NCBI GenBank assembly: GCA_039029535.1
Contig: JBCCFW010000025.1
Span: 1 to 60,778, forward strand
Length of the DNA stretch: 60,778 nucleotides
Source: JBCCFW01 sp039029535
Lineage (GTDB): Bacteria > Acidobacteriota > JBCCFW01
Reading direction: 5' to 3'
A program made the translations under genes and the position numbers. The notes beneath the pieces are model-generated. The model ran no database searches. It had not been told where the DNA came from and saw only the letters and a program-made list of their open reading frames with translations. Of the stretch, positions 35,624 through 45,545 are shown in pieces (within the stretch, counting starts at the first letter, position 1; each line of letters opens with the position of its first letter).

Positions 35624-38182
35624 ATGACTCATGCCCTGGGGCGTGCCGCCCTCGTCTCGTCCACCGTCCTCCTGCTCGCGTCCGTCGTTCTCGCCGGCGA
35701 GCCACCGGTTCGCTACGCGCTGGACCGCTCGGTGGACCTCAACCACGTGAACATCGCCCTCTCCATCGACATCGACGCGGGTCGAGTCGAGGGACGCACG
35801 GAGCTGAAGGCCGCCGCCCTGCGCGACGGCACCACCGAGATCGTCCTCGACGCGATGGACTTCGATCTCGGCCCCGTGCGCATCGACGGCCAGACGGTCA
35901 CTCCTTCTTACGACGGCGAGAAGCTCCGCCTCCCCCTGAACCCTCCCCGTCAGCGCGGCGACCAGATGACGATCACCGTCGATTACGCCGCCACGCCGCC
36001 GGTCGGCCTCTACTTCGTCAAGCCGGATGAGGGCTACCCCGACAAGCAGCACCAGTGCTGGTCCCAGGGCGAGGACCACGACAACCGCTACTGGTTCCCC
36101 ATCCACGACTACCCCAACGAGCGACTCAGCAGCGAGACCCGCATCCGCGTCGCGCAGCCGCTCAAGGTCGTCGCCAACGGCGAACGAGTCAGCGTCGTCG
36201 ATCACGGCGACGGCACCTGGACCTGGCATCACCGGATGGACTTCCAGCACGTGCCCTACCTCGTGGCCATCGCCGTCGGTGACTGGGCCGAGGCGACCGA
36301 CCACTGGCGTGACGTCGAGCTGACCTACCACGTGCCCAAGGCGCGGGCCGCCTGGATGGACCGGAGCTTCCGCAACACGGCTCCCATGCTCGAGTTCATG
36401 TCCCGCGACATCGGCATGAAGTACCCGTACTCCGTGTATCGCCAGGTCGCCGTCACCGACTACATCTTCGGCGGGATGGAGAACATCGCCTGCACCATCC
36501 TCACCGAGGAGACCCTTCACGACGAGCACGCTCATTCCGATTGGCAAAGCGAAGGGCTCGTCGCCCACGAGATCGCCCATCAGTGGTTCGGCGACTACGT
36601 CACGTGCAAGGACTGGTCGCACATCTGGCTCAACGAGGGCTTCGCCACCTACTACGGCGTGCTCTCCGAGGCCCACTTGCTCCCGAACGACGAGGCCATG
36701 CTCTTCGACGCCGAGCGTCGCAGCGCGATCCGGGCCGACGAGGGCGAGAAGCGCCGGCCCATCGTGACCAACCGCTACTTCGCTCCCTTCGACCTCTTCG
36801 ACGGGCATTCCTACGCAAAGGGCGCCATGGTCCTGCGCGCCCTGCGTCGTGAGATCGGCGACGCCAGCTTCGAGCGCTCGGTGCTCCACTTCCTGAAGAA
36901 GCACGCCGGCACCTCGGTCGACACCGACGACTTCGTCGACGCCGTCGAGGAGATCACGGGCACGACGATGACCCGCTTCTTCCACCAGTGGCTCTACGGC
37001 GCCGGTCACCCCGAGCTCTCGGTGGAGTGGGAGTGGCGCTCGGGCAAGACGTCCCTGACGATCGACCAGATTCAGGAGCATTCTGAGCTCGTCGGTCTCT
37101 TCCACGTGCCCCTCGACGTCGTCTTCGTGCACGAGAACGGACGCACCGAGGCACGCGAGCTGCGGATCACCCGCAAGAGCGAGACCTTCACCTTCGACAT
37201 GGCCGAGCGTCCGATGACGGTCATGGTCGATCCCGACCTGCACCTCTGTCGCAGCCTGACCATGGAGCGTCCGCGTCGCGAGACGCTCTGGGCTCTCGCC
37301 AACGCACCGTCGGCCTTCCCGCGAGTCGAGGCCGCTCGTGACCTGAAGGACGAGGCTGGCAACGTCCGCGTCGACACGGCGCTCGCCGAGACGCTCGCCG
37401 ACGGCAGCGCGCACTGGGCCATTCGCGAGGCTGCCGCGACCTCGCTGGCCGGAGGCCGGGAGCGCACCGCGGTGCCCGCCCTGCTCGCCGCGCTCTCCGG
37501 TGATGCGGACTCCCGCGTGCGGAAGGCGGCGGCCAAGTCGCTGGCCGAGCACGAGGACGCCGAGGTGCGGGGTCGTCTCATCGCCGCCGCGACCGAGGAC
37601 AAGTCCTATGCCACCGCCGGTGAGGCGGCACGCTCGCTCGGCAAGATCGTCGAAAAGGACGATGCCGAGGCGTTGAGAGTGCTGCGCATGCTGCTCGACC
37701 GCCGCAGCCACCGCGAGGCGATCTTCTCCGGCGCCTGGGACGCCCTGGAAGGACTCGAGGTCGACGACCTGCGCGAGCTGGCTCTCGCGTGGACGGCCTA
37801 CGGCAAGCCCTCGCGCTGTCGCAGCAAGGCCGTCGCGACCCTGGGCAAGCTCGCCGGCAAGGCCAAGGGTGACGATCGCGAGACTCTCGTCGCCCGTCTC
37901 GTCGAGCTCCTCGACGACGAGCTCTTCTGGACCCGCAACGCCGCCACCTCGGCCATCGCCGAGCTGAAGGACCCGTCGCTGGCCAAGCACCTCGAGCGGA
38001 TGGCGCAGGCTCCCGAGAACCGCATCAGCGGCAACGCCCGCGACGGTCTCGACAAGCTGAAGAACGCGGGCGCCAAGGCCGACCTCGGCTCGCTCCGTCG
38101 TCAGGCCGAACGGCTTCGCGAGGGTCTCGCCGCCTTGGAGAAGGAGATCCACGACGTCCAAAAGGGCGGAGGATTGGACTAG
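35624..38182 (+). CDS. M1-family aminopeptidase with C-terminal HEAT repeats
   Basis: 852 residues from ATG 35624, which begins a signal peptide (THALGRAALVSSTVLLLASVVLAG). The M1 exopeptidase motif is FGGMENIAC near 283. The gluzincin site HEIAH is at 315-319 with the third zinc ligand Glu338 in WLNEGF. It removes N-terminal residues from peptides. After the catalytic region comes a helical repeat region (about 560-800) of HEAT type (for example SRVRKAAAKSLAEHEDAEVR, YATAGEAARSLGKIVEKDD). The C-terminus is a charged helix. Exported, so probably periplasmic peptide digestion. The stop lies inside a palindrome that may be a PdxR site. Confidence 0.93.
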   Translation: MTHALGRAALVSSTVLLLASVVLAGEPPVRYALDRSVDLNHVNIALSIDIDAGRVEGRTELKAAALRDGTTEIVLDAMDFDLGPVRIDGQTVTPSYDGEKLRLPLNPPRQRGDQMTITVDYAATPPVGLYFVKPDEGYPDKQHQCWSQGEDHDNRYWFPIHDYPNERLSSETRIRVAQPLKVVANGERVSVVDHGDGTWTWHHRMDFQHVPYLVAIAVGDWAEATDHWRDVELTYHVPKARAAWMDRSFRNTAPMLEFMSRDIGMKYPYSVYRQVAVTDYIFGGMENIACTILTEETLHDEHAHSDWQSEGLVAHEIAHQWFGDYVTCKDWSHIWLNEGFATYYGVLSEAHLLPNDEAMLFDAERRSAIRADEGEKRRPIVTNRYFAPFDLFDGHSYAKGAMVLRALRREIGDASFERSVLHFLKKHAGTSVDTDDFVDAVEEITGTTMTRFFHQWLYGAGHPELSVEWEWRSGKTSLTIDQIQEHSELVGLFHVPLDVVFVHENGRTEARELRITRKSETFTFDMAERPMTVMVDPDLHLCRSLTMERPRRETLWALANAPSAFPRVEAARDLKDEAGNVRVDTALAETLADGSAHWAIREAAATSLAGGRERTAVPALLAALSGDADSRVRKAAAKSLAEHEDAEVRGRLIAAATEDKSYATAGEAARSLGKIVEKDDAEALRVLRMLLDRRSHREAIFSGAWDALEGLEVDDLRELALAWTAYGKPSRCRSKAVATLGKLAGKAKGDDRETLVARLVELLDDELFWTRNAATSAIAELKDPSLAKHLERMAQAPENRISGNARDGLDKLKNAGAKADLGSLRRQAERLREGLAALEKEIHDVQKGGGLD

Positions 38183-38276
38183 TCCGAATTGGGCCACTTG
38201 TCGGTCCAATGGACCTGGAGTAGGCTCTCACTTGCCCAATGACCCGCAAGTGGAGCCTTTTGGATGGGTCCAATTC
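38172..38276 (+). promoter_or_regulatory. Repeated operator-like motifs before pdxR
   Basis: Four occurrences of a TTGG(A/C)C / GTCCAA-type motif: GATTGGACTAGTCCGAATTG (38172-38191, near-palindrome), GGTCCAATGGACC (38203-38215, near-palindrome), TTGCCCAATGACC (38232-38244) and GGTCCAATTC (38267-38276, inside the pdxR start). Autoregulation by PdxR is typical of the MocR family and fits this spacing. Binding is inferred. Confidence 0.55.
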
Positions 38277-39790
38277 TCGAATTCGAGCTCGATCGCAAGG
38301 CGCCATTGCCTCTCTGCCAGCAGCTGCACCAGCAGCTCCGCGAGGCACTGGAAGGCGGTCTCTTCGAGCCGGGCTCGCGTCTGCCCGCGACGCGCCGCGT
38401 GGCGACCGAGCTCGGCCTGCACCGCGCGACGGTGGTCGAGGCCTACCGCCGGCTCGAGCTCGAGGGCTGGGTCGACCAGCGCGTCGGCTCCGGCACCTAC
38501 GTCCGCTCGCCGGCCAGCGCGGCGGCCTCGGCGCTCCGGGGTCGGGGCGGGGGACCGGTCGCCGTCGGCGTGGCCGAGCTCCTCGAGCAGGTGCGCCGGG
38601 TCGAGCTGCCGCCGGTCTCGCCCGACGCGCTCGACCTCTCCACCATCGTCCCCGACGTGCGTGGCTTTCCGTCGGAGGCCTTCCACGCGAGCCTGCGTCG
38701 GGCCTCCGAACGCCGGGGGAGTGAGGTCCTCAGCTACGGACCGGCCACCGGTGACGCCGAGCTCCGGGACCTTCTCGCCGAGCGTCTCCGCCGCCGCGGC
38801 CTGCCGGTCGAGGGCTCCGACCTCGTCGTGGTCGCCGGAGCCCAGCAGGGCATCGACCTCTTGTTGCGTGCCCATGCCCAGCCGGGCGACCGCGTGGTCG
38901 TCGAGTCGCCGACCTATCACCACGCTCTCGACCTGCTCCGCATCCATCGGGTCGAGATCGACGAGCTGCCGCTTCATCACGATCGCGGCGGCTCGCGCTC
39001 GCACTACGACAGCGACGAGCTGGAGCGCTGCCTGTCCGCGCGACCGGCGGTGGTCTACGCCCAGCCGAACCATCAGAACCCGACCGGTCTGACGCTGCGA
39101 CCCGAGTCGCGCGTGCAGCTCGTCGAGGCCTGCGCTCGCGCCGGCAGTCTCCTCATCGAGGACGACTACGAGGCCGAGCTGCACCACGACGAGGACGGTC
39201 GGCTCAAGCCCCTGGCCGCGATCTCGGACGGTGCGGTCGTCGCCCACGTGGGTACCTTGTCGAAGGCCCTGTTCCCGGGCCTGCGCATCGGCTGGATCGC
39301 CGGGCCTTCCGAGCTCATCGAGAGGGTGGCCCGGGTGAAGCGGATCACCGACCTCTCCGGCTCGGTGATCCTCCAGGCGGCCGCGGCCGACCTCATCGCC
39401 ACCGGCGAGTACGACCGTCATCTCGAGCAGGTCGTCGCCGAGGGTGTCCGTCGCTTGAAGACGCTCGGCCGGGCTCTCGCCCGCGAGCTACCGCCGGGCT
39501 TCACCGCCACGGCGCCGGAGGGTGGTCACGCCCTCTGGCTCGAGCTTCCTCCCGGCCTCACCGGGGAGGCCCTCGCCCGTCGCGCGGCGGAGGAGGGCGT
39601 GCTGGTGAGCCCGGGTGAGCTCTTCTCCGTCCGGGGTGGGCCGGGGGCCGTGCGGCTCTCCACCGCCCAGCTCGACGCGGCCGAGATCGACGACGCCGTC
39701 GGTCGGCTCGCGCGGGCTGCCCGTGCCCTGATGGCCGAGGGGCCCCGCCCCACGCGGGATCCCGACCTGGAAGCCCCGCTGCGCATTTGA
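38264..39790 (+). CDS. pdxR: MocR/GntR-family regulator, PdxR-like
   Basis: 508 residues from ATG 38264, with GGAG at 38252. N-terminal GntR winged helix (LPATRRVATELGLHRATVVE, about 42-61), a linker, then an aminotransferase-like domain with ADYEAEL-type (EDDYEAELHHDED) and the PLP Lys334 in TLSKALFPGLRIGW. PdxR senses PLP and activates pdxST while repressing itself. Directly followed by pdxS and pdxT in the same direction, which supports the assignment. Confidence 0.9.
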   Translation: MGPILEFELDRKAPLPLCQQLHQQLREALEGGLFEPGSRLPATRRVATELGLHRATVVEAYRRLELEGWVDQRVGSGTYVRSPASAAASALRGRGGGPVAVGVAELLEQVRRVELPPVSPDALDLSTIVPDVRGFPSEAFHASLRRASERRGSEVLSYGPATGDAELRDLLAERLRRRGLPVEGSDLVVVAGAQQGIDLLLRAHAQPGDRVVVESPTYHHALDLLRIHRVEIDELPLHHDRGGSRSHYDSDELERCLSARPAVVYAQPNHQNPTGLTLRPESRVQLVEACARAGSLLIEDDYEAELHHDEDGRLKPLAAISDGAVVAHVGTLSKALFPGLRIGWIAGPSELIERVARVKRITDLSGSVILQAAAADLIATGEYDRHLEQVVAEGVRRLKTLGRALARELPPGFTATAPEGGHALWLELPPGLTGEALARRAAEEGVLVSPGELFSVRGGPGAVRLSTAQLDAAEIDDAVGRLARAARALMAEGPRPTRDPDLEAPLRI

Positions 39791-39830
39791 ACACGTCACT
39801 GACCGCGGCGAGGACCGCGAAGGAGTCGTC

Positions 39831-40721
39831 ATGAGTGAGAACGAGAAGTATCAGCCGCGCTTGAAGACCGGCCTCGCCGAGATGCTCAAGGGCGGTGTCA
39901 TCATGGACGTCACCGACGCGGCCCAGGCGCGCATCGCCGAGGACGCCGGTGCCTGCGCGGTCATGGCCCTCGAGCGCGTGCCGTCCGACATCCGACGTGA
40001 CGGTGGCGTGGCGCGGATGTCGTCGATCTCCGTCATCGAGGAGATCATGAAGACGGTCTCCATCCCGGTCATGGCCAAGGTCCGCATCGGCCACTTCGCC
40101 GAGGCGATGATCCTCCAGGAGCTCGGCGTCGACTTCATCGACGAGTCCGAGGTTCTCACCCCCGCCGACGAGCACTTCCACGTCGACAAGCACGCCTTCA
40201 AGACGCCCTTCGTCTGTGGCGCCCGCAACCTCGGCGAGGCCCTGCGTCGCATCGGCGAGGGCGCGGCGATGATCCGCACCAAGGGCGAGGCCGGCTCGGG
40301 CAACATCGTCGAGGCCGTGCGGCACATGCGCACCGTCACCTCCGAGATCCGCCGTCTCACCACCCTGCGTGAGGACGAGCTCATGACCGCGGCCAAGGAC
40401 CACGGCGCGCCCTACGAGGTGCTCCGCGGCGTCGCCGAGGACGGTCGGCTCCCGGTCCCGAACTTCGCGGCCGGCGGCGTGGCCACCCCGGCGGACGCCG
40501 CGCTCATGATGCACCTCGGCGCCGAGACGGTCTTCGTCGGCTCGGGCATCTTCAAGTCCGAGGATCCCGAGAACCGCGCCCGCGCCATCGTGAAGGCGAC
40601 CACGCACTTCGAGGACCCGGCCGCCCTGGTCGAGGCCTCGCGTCAGGTCGGTGAGGCGATGACCGGTCTCGACGTCCGCACGATGTCCGACGACGAGCGG
40701 CTCGCGGAACGCGGCTGGTGA
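39831..40721 (+). CDS. pdxS: Pyridoxal 5'-phosphate synthase subunit PdxS
   Basis: 296 residues, normal for PdxS. With PdxT it makes PLP from ribose 5-phosphate, glyceraldehyde 3-phosphate and glutamine-derived ammonia. Asp26 (GVIMDVTDA) and Lys83 (VMAKVRIGH) are the catalytic residues; RIGEGAAMIRTKGEAGSGN is the family signature. The start ATG has GAAGGAG (39818) a short distance upstream. The stop overlaps the pdxT start. Confidence 0.97.
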   Translation: MSENEKYQPRLKTGLAEMLKGGVIMDVTDAAQARIAEDAGACAVMALERVPSDIRRDGGVARMSSISVIEEIMKTVSIPVMAKVRIGHFAEAMILQELGVDFIDESEVLTPADEHFHVDKHAFKTPFVCGARNLGEALRRIGEGAAMIRTKGEAGSGNIVEAVRHMRTVTSEIRRLTTLREDELMTAAKDHGAPYEVLRGVAEDGRLPVPNFAAGGVATPADAALMMHLGAETVFVGSGIFKSEDPENRARAIVKATTHFEDPAALVEASRQVGEAMTGLDVRTMSDDERLAERGW

Positions 40722-41383
40722 GCAGCCCGCTCCGCGTCGGGGTCCTCGCCCTCCAGGGGGACTTCGCCGCCCACGCCACCGCGCTGGCCGCCGCCGGAGA
40801 GGAGGCGGGCCTCGAGCTCGAGGTCCGTCTCGTCCGGCGGCCGGATCAGCTCGAGGGCCTGGCCGGGCTCGTCCTGCCCGGCGGCGAGTCGACGACCCTG
40901 CTCAAGCTCCTGGCCCTCGACGGTCTCGACGACGCCCTCCGTGAGTTCGCCGGGCGGGGCGTCCTCTTCGGGACCTGCGCCGGCGCCATCCTCCTCAGCG
41001 AGCGGGTCGAGAACCCGGAGCAGTCGTCGCTCGGCCTGCTCGACGCGGTCATCGAGCGCAACAGCTACGGACGTCAGGTCGACGGCTTCATCGACGAGCT
41101 GACCGTCGAGGACGCCGCCCCGGAGCAGCTCGGGCCGACGCTCTCCGGCGTCTTCATCCGGGCGCCGCGCTTCCGTGAGCTGGGAGCCGAGGTCGAGGTC
41201 TGGGCCCGGCACGGCGGCGACCCGGTGATGGTCCGGCAGGGCTCGGTCCTGGCCGCGACCTTCCACCCCGAGATGACCGGCGACAGCCGCGTCGCCCGCT
41301 GCTTCCTGGAGCTGGCGGCTGCCGCGGTGGATTCGGTCCGGGAGGATTCAACCTCCGAGGAGCCCGCGTCGTCTCACTCCTGA
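40718..41383 (+). CDS. pdxT: Pyridoxal 5'-phosphate synthase glutaminase subunit PdxT
   Basis: 221 residues from GTG 40718, overlapping the pdxS stop (GTGA). Class I glutaminase: LPGGESTTLLKLL, nucleophile Cys87 in FGTCAGAILL, and the His-Glu pair in FHPEMTGD. It releases ammonia from glutamine and passes it to PdxS. About 20 residues of Ser/Glu-rich tail follow the domain. Confidence 0.96.
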   Translation: MSSPLRVGVLALQGDFAAHATALAAAGEEAGLELEVRLVRRPDQLEGLAGLVLPGGESTTLLKLLALDGLDDALREFAGRGVLFGTCAGAILLSERVENPEQSSLGLLDAVIERNSYGRQVDGFIDELTVEDAAPEQLGPTLSGVFIRAPRFRELGAEVEVWARHGGDPVMVRQGSVLAATFHPEMTGDSRVARCFLELAAAAVDSVREDSTSEEPASSHS

Positions 41384-41403
41384 TCGGAGCTCTTCGGCTC
41401 CGA
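41384..41403 (+). terminator. Hairpin after pdxST
   Basis: TCGGAGC (41384-41390) pairs with GCTCCGA (41397-41403) around a 6-nt loop directly after the pdxT stop. No T-run follows. Candidate terminator or RNA-stabilising hairpin. Confidence 0.4.
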
Positions 41404-41421
41404 AGGTGAGATCCTGTCCCC

Positions 41422-44400
41422 ATGAGACTCCGACGCGTTCCCGCGCTTCTCGTCCTCACGTTCTCCCTCGTCGCCTCCGCCCTGGCGGACGGCGCCCCTC
41501 GCGTCGTCGACCGTCAGGGTCGGCCGGTGTCCGCGGCCGTGCTCGTGGCGCCCGACGCCGTCGCACCGCTGGCCCAGGCCGACGCGGACGGTCGGCTCAC
41601 GCTGCCCGAGGGCGTGACGGAGGGTCGTGTCGAGGCGCCCGGCTACCTGCCCCACGTGGGCCCGCTCGGCTCGGCGATCACGCTGACCAGGGCGTCGCGG
41701 GTCGGCATCCGTCTCGTCGACCGCGCCTCGAAGATCCCCATCGCCGGAGCCCGTCTCGAGCTGCGACCTCGCGCCGAGGAGAAGACCGGCAGCGCCGACG
41801 CGAAGAAGGCCGAGGCCGAGCTGCCGGCGCCGCTGGCCACCGGCACGACCGACGAGCGCGGCCGTTTCAGCTTCGAGGGTCTGACCAGCGCCGCCTACGA
41901 CGTTCACGTGTCGTCGCCGGGTCACGTCGCGGCCGTCCGGGGAGCGTCGCCCGGTCTCGAGGCGGCAGACGAGCTCGAGATCAGCCTGCGACCGGCCCAG
42001 GACCTGACCGTGCGCGTCGTGCGGGGCGGCAAGCCCGTCCCCGGCGTGAAGCTCCGCGGTGTTCCCGCCGTGCCACGCTTCCGCTTCTTCGGCGGAGCCG
42101 ACGACGCCTCGCTGGAGCTCGAGGGGACCACTGACGACAAGGGCGTGCATCTCTTCGGCGAGCTGCCGGCGCGACGTCGCGCCAGCCTCGTCTTCGCGGC
42201 GGTGGCTCCGGACGGAAGCTGGGGATTGACGGAGGTGACGCCGAGCCTCGCGCCCGACGGTGAGGTCACGCCCGAGCGCACCCGTGACGTCACCGTGGAG
42301 CTGGCCGGCGGCACGACCCTCTCCGGCGTCGTGCTCGGACCCGACGGCGCGCCCGAGGCCGGCGTGCCGGTGGTCGCCGAGCTGGCGATGGAGCACCGGC
42401 GTCGTCGCGGTCGTCGGATGCCGCTCCACATCGACCTCCGACCGGTCTTCGAGAACCTGGGAGGCGGGCCCTCTGCGGTGACCGGCGGCGACGGTCGCTT
42501 CACCCTCACCGACTTGCCCGACGGGACGTGGCGGGTCAGCGCCAAGCCGGAAGGCCACTCCGGGTCGCTTCCCGAGGACGTGGTCCTCGTCCGTGGTCAG
42601 GAGCCGCCATCCGAGCTCGAGCTGCTCCTGCCCAGCGGCGCCGAGATCCTCGGTCGGGTCGTCGACCAGGCGGGGGAGGGCATCCCCGACGCGGACGTCA
42701 CTCTCCTGCAGCGTCCACGCGCCGGTCGCTTCGGTCCGCCGCTGTCGGTGACCACCGACTCGAAGGGACGCTTCGAGCTACTCGGTGTCTCGGATCAGTC
42801 GCCGGGCCGGCTGCTGATCGAGGCCGAGGGCTACGGAGCCCATGACGAGCCACTCCCCGAGGACAGCTACGAAGAGCTTCGCATCGTCCTCTCACGACAG
42901 GGAGGCCTGTCGGGGCAGGTGCTGTCGGACGTCACCGGTGCCCCGGTCACGCGATTCACCGTCGACCTCGTCGAGGACGAGGGTGCTCAGCGTGGCTTCG
43001 GGCGCTTCACCCGCCGTCGTGCGGACACGCAGGAGTTCCTCGACGAATCGGGTCGCTTCCAGGTGCCGTCGGCCGAGGGCCGCTTCGCCGTGCGGATCAC
43101 CGCCACGGGTCATCTCCGCACGCTCTCCAAGATCGTGGAGGTGTATCCCGGTCAGGTGAGTGACCTCGGGGCCATCCAGCTCCCGGTCGGTGCGAAGCTC
43201 GTCGGGCGGGTTCAAGACCTCGACACCGAGGAGCCTGTCGCCGGTGCCACCGTGCGTGTCGAGATCGAGCCGAGTGCCGGTCGTTGGCGGGGCAGCAGCC
43301 GGGGTACCGAGCTCACGGCGGTCTCCGACCTCGATGGCGAGTTCGAGCTCACCGAGCTGCCCCCGGGTGACCTGCCGGTGACCCTTTCACATGCCGATTA
43401 TCCCGACCGCCCGGGTCATTCCCAACGGGTGAGCATCGAGGAGACTGGCGGCGAGCACTCGGTGGTGCTGAAGCTCGAAGCGGGAGGTTCGCTCGTCGGC
43501 ACGGTGGTGGACGTCGACGGTGACCCCGTGCCGGAGGCCGTGGTCCTGGCGCAGCTCCCGGGCCAGCGTCGGCCGACCACCGAGGTGACCACGGGTGAAG
43601 ACGGTGGCTTCTTCATCGATCGCCTGCCCCACGGGACGGTGACCCTGCGACGAGGCGATCGCGTCGACGAGGGTCAGCAGTTCAACGTCCGCAAGGGCGA
43701 GACCACCGAGGTGACCCTCCGCGAGAAGGGCACGCGGGTGCGTGGTCGCGTGTTCCTCGGCGACGAGCCGGTGAAGTCGCGGGTGCGGCTGATGAGCCGG
43801 GGTCGTGGCAACCCCTTCGCCGACTTCAAGGAGAGCTACGAGCTCGAAGGCATGGCGGCGGGAACCTGGACGCTGTCGATCGACTATCTCGCGCCCGATC
43901 GCGACGGCAACCCGACCGAGCAGAACGAGCGGGTACAGCTCGAGATCCCCGAGGGCCTGGAGGAGATGGAGAAGGACTGGACCTTCGAGCCGCCGGACCA
44001 TTCCGACGACGTCGAAGTGGCCGGTCGGGTCGTCGACGTCGACAGTGACGAGGGCCTCGAAGGCTGGATGGTGCGTCTCTCTTCTCCCGATGCTCAGGGC
44101 ACCTTCGCCCGCTCCGATGCGGAGGGGCGCTTCGAGTTCGTGTTGCCCGGTGACGGCACCTACCAAGTTTCCGCATGGCATGCGGTCTCCAACTCGATGT
44201 ACGAGCGTCCCGAGTCCCTGTCCTTCGGCGTGGAGGACGGGCAGCTCGTCGGCGAGGACACCTCGCTGACTCTCTCGGCCCGCCGACTGCCCGAGCGCAA
44301 CGTGACGGTCGTCGACATCTCCGGGAGCCCCCTGGCGGGCGCGCGCTTGAACGCGCTCGAGCCCCAGGAAGACATGAGCAGTGACCGCGGGATGCGACCG

Positions 44401-44808
44401 CGGGGTGGCTGGGCGCTCACCGATGCCTTCGGTCGTGCCGAGGTGGTGGCGTCCGCGCCCATCGAGGCGGACCTGCTCGTCGCGGTGCCGGGGCGTGCGG
44501 TGACGGTGGTGACCGAGGTGCAGTTCGGTGAGGCCGAGGACCTTCCCATCGTGTTGCCTCGCACGGGAACGATTCGCGTGGTCGGAGCCGCCGACCAGGA
44601 CATCCAGCTCCACGGCCTGCCGGGCGGCTGGTGGGTGACGGTCGGCGCGGCGCGCAACTGGTACTCGCTCATCACGGTGGTGGGCGAGGACATGCTCATC
44701 TCGGGCCTGCCGGAAGGCGACTACGAGGTCCGCCTGGCCGCGAGCTCGGAGGACGTCACGGTGATCTCCGGTCAGACCGTGTTGGCCGACCTGGGCCTGG
44801 ACGGCTGA
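41422..44808 (+). CDS. Secreted protein built of carboxypeptidase-regulatory-like repeats
   Basis: 1128 residues with a signal peptide (MRLRRVPALLVLTFSLVASALA). The rest is a string of CarboxypepD_reg/CNA-B-like beta-sandwich units, recognisable by a start such as GRVVDQAGEGIPDADVTL or GTVVDVDGDPVPEAVVLAQL and an end such as GRFELLGVSD or GGFFIDRLPHGTVTL. About ten units can be traced. No catalytic domain or anchor was seen. Such proteins usually act as stalks, adhesins or binding scaffolds outside the cell. Probably followed in one transcript by the next gene 16 bp on. Confidence 0.8.
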   Translation: MRLRRVPALLVLTFSLVASALADGAPRVVDRQGRPVSAAVLVAPDAVAPLAQADADGRLTLPEGVTEGRVEAPGYLPHVGPLGSAITLTRASRVGIRLVDRASKIPIAGARLELRPRAEEKTGSADAKKAEAELPAPLATGTTDERGRFSFEGLTSAAYDVHVSSPGHVAAVRGASPGLEAADELEISLRPAQDLTVRVVRGGKPVPGVKLRGVPAVPRFRFFGGADDASLELEGTTDDKGVHLFGELPARRRASLVFAAVAPDGSWGLTEVTPSLAPDGEVTPERTRDVTVELAGGTTLSGVVLGPDGAPEAGVPVVAELAMEHRRRRGRRMPLHIDLRPVFENLGGGPSAVTGGDGRFTLTDLPDGTWRVSAKPEGHSGSLPEDVVLVRGQEPPSELELLLPSGAEILGRVVDQAGEGIPDADVTLLQRPRAGRFGPPLSVTTDSKGRFELLGVSDQSPGRLLIEAEGYGAHDEPLPEDSYEELRIVLSRQGGLSGQVLSDVTGAPVTRFTVDLVEDEGAQRGFGRFTRRRADTQEFLDESGRFQVPSAEGRFAVRITATGHLRTLSKIVEVYPGQVSDLGAIQLPVGAKLVGRVQDLDTEEPVAGATVRVEIEPSAGRWRGSSRGTELTAVSDLDGEFELTELPPGDLPVTLSHADYPDRPGHSQRVSIEETGGEHSVVLKLEAGGSLVGTVVDVDGDPVPEAVVLAQLPGQRRPTTEVTTGEDGGFFIDRLPHGTVTLRRGDRVDEGQQFNVRKGETTEVTLREKGTRVRGRVFLGDEPVKSRVRLMSRGRGNPFADFKESYELEGMAAGTWTLSIDYLAPDRDGNPTEQNERVQLEIPEGLEEMEKDWTFEPPDHSDDVEVAGRVVDVDSDEGLEGWMVRLSSPDAQGTFARSDAEGRFEFVLPGDGTYQVSAWHAVSNSMYERPESLSFGVEDGQLVGEDTSLTLSARRLPERNVTVVDISGSPLAGARLNALEPQEDMSSDRGMRPRGGWALTDAFGRAEVVASAPIEADLLVAVPGRAVTVVTEVQFGEAEDLPIVLPRTGTIRVVGAADQDIQLHGLPGGWWVTVGAARNWYSLITVVGEDMLISGLPEGDYEVRLAASSEDVTVISGQTVLADLGLDG

Positions 44809-44824
44809 GTCGGACCGGTCGGCG

Positions 44825-45466
44825 GTGAGCACGGAGCTCGAGTTCGTCACCATCGAAGCGAGCCTCCGCGAGCTCGGCTGGCGCTTCGACGAGGTGTTGC
44901 CCGCCGGGGCGCTCGGCACGCTCGAGGACTTCACCGGCGAGGTCGACTTTCGAACGGCGCTGTTCTCACCCCGACGCCGGGTGGGCTTGCCGTCGTTCTC
45001 CATCGCCACGACCAGCCTGGCCCTCGAAGATCTCGACGGCTGGGACGACGACCTGCTCGACGACATCGACACGCTGTCGGCGGCTCGTGAACAGGTCGAG
45101 GTCTTGCTGGATGCTCGCGACTGGCGGCTCCCGAGCGAGGACGAGCTCGAGATGGCCTGCGGTGGTGGGCTCTTTCCGTGGGGTGAGCAGCTCCCCGAGG
45201 GCGTGCCCTACGGAAGCGGGACCAGCTTCCAGGGACACCTCCAGCCGAACGAGCACGGGCTGCTACTGAACGGCGATCCGTATCGCACCGAGCTGGTCAC
45301 CGGTCATCTCAAGCTCGGTGACGGGGGCGAGGCGCTCTGCGGTGGCTATCCGTGGCCCCTGGCCTGGATGAGCTTCTCGCCAGCGTTCCGCGTGCCGATC
45401 GAGACGGTGGAGGACGTGCTGCCGGAGTATCTCGAGTCCGTGCGGATTCGGCCGGTGCGGAAGTGA
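44825..45466 (+). CDS. Small protein with a short SUMF1/FGE-like segment
   Basis: 213 residues from GTG 44825. The block DWRLPSEDELEMACGGGLFPWGEQLPEG resembles the WRLPTEAEWEYAARGG...WG segment of formylglycine-generating-enzyme/SUMF1 domains, and the late FSPAFRVPIE resembles the closing GFRV strand. The family's catalytic cysteines are not evident and the fold is short, so enzymatic activity is unlikely. No signal peptide. Confidence 0.6.
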   Translation: MSTELEFVTIEASLRELGWRFDEVLPAGALGTLEDFTGEVDFRTALFSPRRRVGLPSFSIATTSLALEDLDGWDDDLLDDIDTLSAAREQVEVLLDARDWRLPSEDELEMACGGGLFPWGEQLPEGVPYGSGTSFQGHLQPNEHGLLLNGDPYRTELVTGHLKLGDGGEALCGGYPWPLAWMSFSPAFRVPIETVEDVLPEYLESVRIRPVRK

Positions 45467-45545
45467 CCGGGTGACGACCGCCGTCGGCTCGGTCAAGATG
45501 GAGCTCAGCGAGGGAGGGTGAGGGAGCCCTCTCGGGAGGTGCTCC

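Noticed and set aside
35288..38209. 973-codon minus-strand open frame opposite the M1 peptidase
   Set aside because: Same shadow effect; the plus strand carries HEIAH, GGMEN and a signal peptide.
44825..45466. Functional formylglycine-generating enzyme
   Set aside because: Too short, lacks the catalytic cysteines, and no sulfatase is nearby.
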